Shown: piece by piece, positions 41,251-46,185 of the stretch
Layout of the letters: each line of letters opens with the position of its first letter
Numbering within the stretch: the stretch's first letter is position 1
Origin: Actinomycetota bacterium
Lineage (GTDB): Bacteria > Actinomycetota > Thermoleophilia > Solirubrobacterales > Solirubrobacteraceae
Direction: 5' to 3'
Assembly: GCA_016781085.1 (NCBI GenBank)
Contig: JADDQZ010000052.1
Coordinates: 1-46,185 of the forward strand
Length of the DNA: 46,185 nucleotides
Notes under the pieces: model-generated
Told to the model about the DNA's origin: nothing
What the model saw: the letters and a program-made list of their open reading frames with translations, nothing else
The model's database searches: none
Translations under genes and position numbers: made by a program

Positions 41251-41486
41251 TGGAGATGAGCGGCTTCAACAACAGCGGCGAGGAAAACAGCGTCACCGGC
41301 GGCGAGGGCATGGCTCGTGAGGCCGGCACGGCGGTCACCGCTGGCGCTACGGCGGCCGCGGCCGGCGGCGCCGCCGGCGTCGTTGTCGGCGTCGTGGTCG
41401 GCAGCATGATGGGCTTTCTCGCGGGGTCGCTGATCGGCATGGCGATCGGCGAGCGCAACGGCTTCTGGCTCGCGCGCGGCAAGTAG
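41250..41486 (+). CDS. Small glycine-zipper membrane peptide (paralogue 2)
   Basis: ATG 41250 overlaps the previous TGA (TGATG), so translation is probably coupled; 78 residues. The N-terminal ~35 residues are polar and acidic (EMSGFNNSGEENSVTGGEGMAREAG). A long Ala/Gly/Val stretch with repeated G-x3-G (GAAGVVVGVVVGSMMGFLAG) forms a membrane helix. The C-terminus (GERNGFWLARGK) resembles the first peptide's GEEVGYLKGRA, so the two are probably paralogues. No protease, exporter or immunity gene is nearby. It is followed by a strong hairpin at 41551. Function not recognised. Confidence 0.7.
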   Translation: MEMSGFNNSGEENSVTGGEGMAREAGTAVTAGATAAAAGGAAGVVVGVVVGSMMGFLAGSLIGMAIGERNGFWLARGK

Positions 41487-41550
41487 ATCCTGCTGCGCTC
41501 GCAGGTCGTCGGATGACCTGAGGCGACCGCGCGCGGCTGCGGTCGTCGGT

Positions 41551-41584
41551 CTATGGCAGGGGTGCGTCGCCACCCCTGCCATAG
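41551..41584 (+). terminator. Strong 14-bp hairpin after the glycine-zipper genes
   Basis: CTATGGCAGGGGTG (41551-41564) pairs exactly with CACCCCTGCCATAG (41571-41584) across a 6-base loop. It lies 64 bases after the second peptide and upstream of the phosphoesterase. The absence of a T-tract is common in high-GC actinobacteria; a two-way terminator is likely. Confidence 0.8.
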
Positions 41585-41740
41585 ATGGCTTTCCGGCGGG
41601 CCTCGCCTGTTGCACCGTTTGCGCGTCAAGCGCTTCGTCCTGCGCCCGCTGCGATCGTCGCGCGTCCTTGTTCGTGCGGAAGCGAGGGTGTCAGGCTACG
41701 GACGAGCGTGCTGAACCCCTTCCGGCGCGAAGCCGATGAG

Positions 41741-43747
41741 ATGCCGATGCCATTTGCAGCCCTAAGACTTCGGATGCCAGCGGCGCCAAGCGCGGTGAGT
41801 CCCGCGCTCCGAGCCTCCATCACGATCTTCGCAGTCCTGCTCGTCTTCGCGCTCCTTCCCGGACGTGCGTTCGCACAAGCCGTGGTCGTCGCCGCCGGCG
41901 ACATCGCCTGCTCCCCCACGGCCGACGGCTTCAACGCCGGGCTCGGAACCTTCGGAGCCGACGCGAAGTGCCATCAGAAATACACGTCGGATCTGTTCGA
42001 AGCCCTGCAACCGGCCGCGATACTCCCCCTCGGCGACACGCAATACGGAACAGCCACTTATGGCGACTTCCTCGAGTCCTACGACCGCCGCGACGCCGAC
42101 GGAAAGGCGATGAGCTGGGGACGGGCGAAGGCGATCACGCGACCGAGCGTCGGCAACCACGAATATGCCGAGAAGGATCCCGTCACCGGCGCCTACACCG
42201 GCGCCAGCGGATACTTCGACTACTTCAACGGTCCTGGCGCGCCGACCGGTCCCGCCGGGGACCGCGACAAGGGCTATTACTCGTTCGACGTGCCCGTCGG
42301 AACCCGCTCGGACGGCTCGGAGATCACTTGGCATCTCGTCGCGCTCAATTCGCTGTGCGCGCAGAGTGAGATGGCGCAGGCGATGGGGTGGCTCGAGGGG
42401 TGCGCTGCGGGCTCGCCGCAGGAGCGTTGGTTGCGCGAGGACTTGGCGGCCGCCGAAGCCCGGAGCGACTGCACGCTTGCGTACTGGCACCACCCTCGCT
42501 TCAGCGCAACCGCCAGTGGCAACGACCGCGCGATGGCGCCGGCATGGCAGGCCTTGCTCGACAACTACGCCGATGTCGTGCTGAGCGGGCACCATCACAA
42601 CTACCAGCGGTTCGGGCAGCTCGACGCGGGCGGCTCTCTCGCTCCCGGTCGCGGGATCCGCCAGTTCATCGTCGGAACCGGAGGTCGCGACCTCGGAGAT
42701 GCGCCAACCCTGAGTCGTCCCGTCGAGGCGTTCGACAAGTCGGCTTTCGGCGTGTTGAAGCTCACGCTTGACGACGGTTGGTATGAGTGGGAATTCGTCC
42801 CCGACGGCCACTCCGGCGCCTTCACGGACTCCGGACGAGGCGACTGCGTGCAACCGCCGCCGACGATCTCGGCAGGACCCGACGGCCTGACTTCGAGCCC
42901 CTCCGCTTCGTTCGAGTTCTCGTCGGCGAGCGGCGGGAGAAGTTTCGAATGCAGCCTCGACGCAGCGGCCTGGCAGCCGTGCGCCTCGCCCGCTGTTTAT
43001 GGCGGCCTGAGCGACGGGGAACACGGCTTCAGGGTTCGGGCCACCAGTCCGACGGGAACCAGCGATCCGCTGGCCGCCGAGCGTCGATTCACCGTCGACG
43101 CCACGGCCCCGAGCATCGGCGCCCCTCCGGCGGGCACTTTCTCCGGCGTCGTCGCGCTTGACGCAAGCGCGGACGACAGCCACGGCGTGAGGCGGGTCGA
43201 GTGGCTCCTGGACGGAGCCTTGATCGGCTCCGACGAAGCCGCGCCCTGGGCACAGTCCTGGGACACGGTCAAGACGCCCGACGGGCGACACCGGCTTGAA
43301 GTTCAGGCGGTCGACTCGGTCGGCAACATCGGTAGGTCGGCGCCCGCCGAAGTGCTTGTCAGCAATGCGCCGCCGACTCTGCCGACTCTGTCGGCTCTAC
43401 CGATAGGGCGGCGGCTTGGCGCGAACGTCGACGTGACCTCCAGGCGCAGCCTACGCGTTCTGCGCAGGACCGGGTTGACGCTCGACGTCAGCTGCTCTCG
43501 GCGCTGTCGCGTAGCCAGTCGCCTCGCGCTGCCCGCCGCGACGGCGCGCCGTGTGCGCCTTCGTGGCGCCGTCGCCACCGCCGCCAACGGCCGACTGCGC
43601 CGCAGCCACCATCTTTCCCTGAGGCTCAATCGCCACGCGCGTCGGCGAACGAGTTCACTGAAGGCAATCAAGCTGATCCTGAAAGTGGTCGCGACGGACT
43701 CCAACCGGCAGTCGCGCACCTCGTCAAAGACGATCGTCTTCAGATGA
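41741..43747 (+). CDS. Secreted calcineurin-like metallophosphoesterase with Ig-like and C-terminal beta domains
   Basis: ATG 41741 (MPMPFAALRLR) gives 668 residues; ATG 41774 is an alternative and also leads into a signal peptide ending GRAFA. The phosphoesterase domain holds AAGDIACSP, LPLGDTQYG, SVGNHEY, AYWHHPRF and SGHHHNYQRFG, that is, the metal-ligand set of the purple acid phosphatase / calcineurin-like class. A Cys-containing Ig-like domain (FECSLDAAAWQPC...) and a second beta domain (ASADDSHGVRRVEWLLDG) follow. The Arg-rich C-terminal domain has VSCSRRCRV and ends in VFR; I associate this type of domain with Thermoleophilia. It probably works extracellularly on phosphate esters. Confidence 0.88.
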   Translation: MPMPFAALRLRMPAAPSAVSPALRASITIFAVLLVFALLPGRAFAQAVVVAAGDIACSPTADGFNAGLGTFGADAKCHQKYTSDLFEALQPAAILPLGDTQYGTATYGDFLESYDRRDADGKAMSWGRAKAITRPSVGNHEYAEKDPVTGAYTGASGYFDYFNGPGAPTGPAGDRDKGYYSFDVPVGTRSDGSEITWHLVALNSLCAQSEMAQAMGWLEGCAAGSPQERWLREDLAAAEARSDCTLAYWHHPRFSATASGNDRAMAPAWQALLDNYADVVLSGHHHNYQRFGQLDAGGSLAPGRGIRQFIVGTGGRDLGDAPTLSRPVEAFDKSAFGVLKLTLDDGWYEWEFVPDGHSGAFTDSGRGDCVQPPPTISAGPDGLTSSPSASFEFSSASGGRSFECSLDAAAWQPCASPAVYGGLSDGEHGFRVRATSPTGTSDPLAAERRFTVDATAPSIGAPPAGTFSGVVALDASADDSHGVRRVEWLLDGALIGSDEAAPWAQSWDTVKTPDGRHRLEVQAVDSVGNIGRSAPAEVLVSNAPPTLPTLSALPIGRRLGANVDVTSRRSLRVLRRTGLTLDVSCSRRCRVASRLALPAATARRVRLRGAVATAANGRLRRSHHLSLRLNRHARRRTSSLKAIKLILKVVATDSNRQSRTSSKTIVFR

Positions 43748-43775
43748 ATGTTCGCCGGCCACCCCACCGCCCTAG

Positions 43776-43921
43776 GACGTTGGCGCTCGGATAGTTGATC
43801 GTGCCGACCGGAAGACCGTGCGCCGTCGGGCGTCGGCTCGTTGCGCAGCTCGAATCGAGCGAGCGGAGGGCAGGTTGCCGAAGCAGTGATCGAAGAAGGC
43901 GTCGACCGGCCCCGTGTAGAC
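43776..43921 (-). pseudogene. glf: Remnant of UDP-galactopyranose mutase
   Basis: On the minus strand three frames in a row give pieces that match the central to C-terminal part of Glf. VYTGPVDAFFDHCFGNLP (43921-43868) matches the YTGP-D-FFD-FG-L signature; RFELRNEPTPDGA follows in another frame (43857-43819); VGTINYPSANV (43808-43776) follows in a third. Small deletions explain the first shift, where LPYRSLRFE would be expected. The rest of the gene is gone and the fragment ends close to the phosphoesterase stop. The enzyme makes UDP-galactofuranose; here it is dead. The region before 43921 toward the dehydrogenase stop has no further clear match. Confidence 0.75.
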
Positions 43922-43983
43922 AGGTGGTCGTACCGTCGCCGAACGCGGCTTGCCCGCTACTCGCGCCGTGCCGCTTGCGGCCG

Positions 43984-45231
43984 TTACCGCAGCGCCGCGA
44001 CTTCGCTGGCGAAGCCGAAGACCTGGCCGGAGCGGAACGCGTTCCACGGATCGACTACCAGGCAGTCGGGCGAGCGCGACTCGATCTCGGCGAGCGTTTC
44101 CGGCGACGAGTAGGCGCTGTGGTCGGTGGCCACGATCACGGCGTCTGCGCCGGTCAGCGCCTCGCTCAGGTCAGCCGTGGGGGTCTGCACCACGGGGTCG
44201 TGGACGACGACGTCGGCGAGCTCGCGCTCGAGCAGCCGCACCAGCTTGTGCGACAGCGAGTCGCGCTCGTCGTCGGTGTCCCGCTTGAACGCCAGCCCAA
44301 GCACGGCGACCTTGCGCCCGCGCAACCCGCGCAACCGGCGCTTGACGCCTTCGACGAGGAACAGCGGCACGCTCTCGTGCACGCGGGAAACGGCCAGCAG
44401 CATGCCGGGAGCGTTCGAGCGCTCCTCGGAAAAGGCGAAGTCCTTGCGCAAACACGTGCCGGCGGTCATGCCCGGCCGCCCCATCCCGCCGCGGGGATAG
44501 TCCCGGTTGATCAGCTCGATCACTTCGAAGACGTTCGCCCCGTAGCGCTCGCAATCCATCATCAGCAGGTTGGGAAGCGCGAACGTCGCGTACCGCAGGA
44601 TGTTCGTCCAGATTTTGGCCAGCTCGGCTTGCAGGGGGGTCGTGTGGACGATCGGGGCGCCCAGCACCTCGAACAGCCGCTCCGCGCGCTCGCCCGAGGC
44701 CTCGCCGATGCCGCCGATGATGCACGGCAGCGTCCCGATCTCGGCCATGAACTGGTCGGCCGCGATCCGCTCGGGAACGTGGGCGACGAAGAAGTCGCGC
44801 CCCACGTCGAAGTCGCGCTGCTTCTCGAGGTAGCCGGCGACGAACTCCGTGGTCCCCGGCGCGACCGTTGAGCGCAGTGCGATGAGCTTGCCCGGTGAAA
44901 GCGCCGGTAGCATGTCGTCGAGCACCGCCCGGATCTGGCTGATGTCGATCTCGATGTGTGAGAGCGCCGGCGTTCCAAGCGTCAGCACGATGGCAGCGGC
45001 TGCAGCGGCGTCCTCGGCCCGGTCTGAGAGCTCGAGGCGTCCGGCCGCCTGCACGCGCCCGAGCATCTCCTGCGTCCCGGGCTCCTTGAACGGCATCCGC
45101 CCGACGCGCAGACTCGAGAGCCTCGCGGGATCGTTGTCGACGCCGAGCACCGACAGCCCGGCGTCGGCGAAGCTGAGGGCGAGCGGGAGGCCGACGCGGC
45201 CGAGCCCGATCACAGAGACGTCGAAGGCCAT
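43984..45231 (-). CDS. Divergent UDP-glucose/UDP-sugar dehydrogenase-family protein
   Basis: ATG 45231 (MAFDVSVIGLGRVGLPLALSFADAG) gives 415 residues; a GTG six bases earlier is possible. It has the NAD motif GLGRVG, STVAPGTTEF, ELAKIWTNILRYATFALPN and a C-terminal domain (VAVLGLAFKRDTDDERDSLSHKLV). The active-site loop is unusual: instead of GGHC-x-PVDP it reads GRPGMTAGTCLRKDFAF (C260, K263, D264), so the nucleophile Cys is kept but the flanks differ. By family it oxidises a UDP-hexose to a UDP-uronic acid. It lies 13 bases after the WecG/TagA-like gene, on the same strand. Confidence 0.88.
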   Translation of the reverse strand: MAFDVSVIGLGRVGLPLALSFADAGLSVLGVDNDPARLSSLRVGRMPFKEPGTQEMLGRVQAAGRLELSDRAEDAAAAAAIVLTLGTPALSHIEIDISQIRAVLDDMLPALSPGKLIALRSTVAPGTTEFVAGYLEKQRDFDVGRDFFVAHVPERIAADQFMAEIGTLPCIIGGIGEASGERAERLFEVLGAPIVHTTPLQAELAKIWTNILRYATFALPNLLMMDCERYGANVFEVIELINRDYPRGGMGRPGMTAGTCLRKDFAFSEERSNAPGMLLAVSRVHESVPLFLVEGVKRRLRGLRGRKVAVLGLAFKRDTDDERDSLSHKLVRLLERELADVVVHDPVVQTPTADLSEALTGADAVIVATDHSAYSSPETLAEIESRSPDCLVVDPWNAFRSGQVFGFASEVAALR

Positions 45232-45244
45232 GGCCACTCTGAGG

Positions 45245-46072
45245 CTAGCGACGACGCTGCCGGGCGCGGCGGTGGCGCCCGTACTGCCGGACGAAGCCCA
45301 CGACGAAGGCAGGGTTGTAACGCAGGTAGCGCTTCCAGAGCCGGCGCGGCTCCTGCTTGAGCCGGAACAGCCACTCCAGCCCGCGCTCCTGCATCCAGTC
45401 GGGAGCCTGCGGCACGAGGCCGGCGTGGAAGTCGAAGGCCGCGCCGACGCCGACCAGCACCGGCGTGTTGAGCCGCGGGCGCATCGTGGCCATCCACTTC
45501 TCCTGCTTGGGCACGCCGATCCCGACCCAGACGACGTGGGCGCCGGACCGCTCGATCTGGTCGATCACCTCGCACTCTTCCTCGGGCGTCAGCGCGCGGA
45601 AGGGCGGACAGTAGTTGCCCGCGATCTGCAGGCCGGGGTGAGCTGCCTCCAGCCGGGAGACCAGCGTTTGCAGCGCTTCGGGATCGCGACCTCCGTAGAA
45701 GAAGAAGCGAGTTCCGTTGCGGGCGGCGCGCGCGCACGCCTTCCACATCAGGTCCGGGCCATAGACGCGCGACTTCAGCGAGTGACCCAGCGCGTTCAGT
45801 GCCCAGACCAGTGGCTGGCCGTCGGGCACCGTGAGGTCGGCGCTGAGCACCGCTGCTCGCAACTGCCGATCCTCTTGCGCGGCCATCACGGTGTGAACGG
45901 CCGAGACGCACACATAACCGCGGCGCCGCGTCGCGATCATGGCCTCGATCCAGTCGAGCGTCTGCTCGTAGTTGGTCACGCTCAGCGGGATGCCGAGGAC
46001 CTTCTCCGCCGCGATGCGCGGCAAGGTCACAGCCGGATCGGGTGTCGCGGCATCCGACGCGCGAGCGCTCAT
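45245..46072 (-). CDS. WecG/TagA/CpsF family glycosyltransferase (GT26)
   Basis: ATG 46072 (MSARASDAATPDP, 275 residues) is preferred over 46102 because of a GGAGGGA ribosome site. The GT26 signatures are VSAVHTVMAAQEDRQLRAAV, LTVPDGQPLVWALNALG, RFFFYGGRDPEALQTL and VWVGIGVPKQEKWMATMRP, then VGVGAAFDFHAG. Members such as TagA transfer ManNAc, and WecG ManNAcA, to a polyprenyl-linked acceptor at the membrane. A basic C-terminal tail (RHRRARQRRR) may bind the membrane. It starts within the stop of the preceding partial gene (ATGA), so it is translationally coupled to it. Confidence 0.92.
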   Translation of the reverse strand: MSARASDAATPDPAVTLPRIAAEKVLGIPLSVTNYEQTLDWIEAMIATRRRGYVCVSAVHTVMAAQEDRQLRAAVLSADLTVPDGQPLVWALNALGHSLKSRVYGPDLMWKACARAARNGTRFFFYGGRDPEALQTLVSRLEAAHPGLQIAGNYCPPFRALTPEEECEVIDQIERSGAHVVWVGIGVPKQEKWMATMRPRLNTPVLVGVGAAFDFHAGLVPQAPDWMQERGLEWLFRLKQEPRRLWKRYLRYNPAFVVGFVRQYGRHRRARQRRR

Positions 46073-46185
46073 TGTCGCTTCCCTCCCACGCGTTCGACCC
46101 AATCCCAGGCCTTGCCGCAGAGCTTGCGCTCGGCCTGGGCAGGAGCGACTTCGACGAGGGCGCGGCCCTCCACCGGCTCGAAGGC
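46069..46185 (-). CDS. C-terminal fragment of a gene cut by the window edge
   Basis: The open minus-strand frame from the window edge to the TGA at 46071-46069 encodes AFEPVEGRALVEVAPAQAER and about 18 further residues ending in GGKRQ. The TGA overlaps the ATG of the WecG/TagA-like gene (ATGA), a normal operon junction. It is too short to assign; a further glycan-locus enzyme is likely by position. Confidence 0.7.
   Translation of the reverse strand, partial: AFEPVEGRALVEVAPAQAERKLCGKAWDWVERVGGKRQ
46080..46086 (-). promoter_or_regulatory. Ribosome binding site of the WecG/TagA-like gene
   Basis: On the minus strand GGAGGGA ends seven bases before the ATG at 46072 and lies inside the end of the upstream partial gene, fixing this start over the ATG at 46102. 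Confidence 0.75.

Noticed and set aside
41068-41486. Reading the glycine-zipper pair as a two-peptide bacteriocin
   Set aside because: No clear double-glycine leader cleavage site, exporter or immunity gene is present, so only the neutral description is kept.
41762-43291. 509-residue minus-strand frame opposite the phosphoesterase
   Set aside because: Antisense to a clearly coded secreted enzyme; no motifs.
1-46185. CRISPR array or transposon ends
   Set aside because: No regularly spaced repeats and no transposase-like frame were seen anywhere in the window.

Overview
The window is visibly GC-rich, with many GTG/TTG starts, tight gene packing and long antisense shadow frames. Several features suggest a high-GC actinobacterium, most likely of the Thermoleophilia/Solirubrobacterales type: a BTAD regulator, an actinobacterial Holin-X/DUF3618 cluster, a mycobacterial-type LigC ligase, a MrfA-like helicase, and a secreted phosphoesterase ending in the Arg-rich, two-cysteine beta domain that I associate with that class. 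The placement is inference; no rRNA or marker gene is present. No CRISPR array, insertion sequence, prophage or replication origin was seen.

Positions 1-18900 are mostly housekeeping: a truncated tRNA-Phe, an M23 peptidase, the helicase, a HAD phosphatase, an HtrA-type protease, gpsA with a glycerate kinase, a PAS-PAS-GGDEF-EAL protein, ligC divergent from a LysR regulator, a DtxR/MntR-type regulator, an aminotransferase divergent from a HAD + metallo-beta-lactamase pair, a DoxX-like membrane protein and accC. Positions 18900-23000 hold a four-gene cluster of low-complexity and membrane proteins that is probably envelope or stress related (Thr/Gly/Arg-repeat protein, DUF3618, Holin-X, Gly/Ser/Tyr-repeat protein). 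Next come a ferritin-tenA operon and a divergent 64-residue cysteine-rich protein, separated by a TTAGGG-AG-CCCTAA palindrome that could be a DtxR-family operator.

Positions 23150-38820 and 43780-46185 form an exopolysaccharide or cell-surface glycan locus. It encodes nucleotide-sugar enzymes (UDP-glucuronate decarboxylase, two epimerases, two UDP-sugar dehydrogenases), an initiating polyprenyl-phosphate sugar transferase, a WecG/TagA transferase, three GT4 glycosyltransferases, a protein with two GT2 domains, a Wzy/WaaL-type polymerase or ligase and a small secreted protein. Five of these genes run head to tail on the minus strand, the first four junctions being three 4-nt overlaps and one 7-nt gap. 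No Wzx flippase or ABC exporter lies inside the window. An ECF sigma factor sits just upstream of, and co-directional with, an epimerase and a UDP-sugar dehydrogenase.

The segment 39650-43920 interrupts the glycan locus. It has a BTAD regulator with a four-cysteine PAS-like N-terminus, two tiny paralogous glycine-zipper membrane peptides with coupled translation, a strong hairpin, a secreted metallophosphoesterase, and a frameshifted remnant of UDP-galactopyranose mutase (glf) at 43776-43921. The remnant suggests that the locus once made galactofuranose and has been rearranged. The least explained parts are this segment and the 18.9-21.5 kb cluster.
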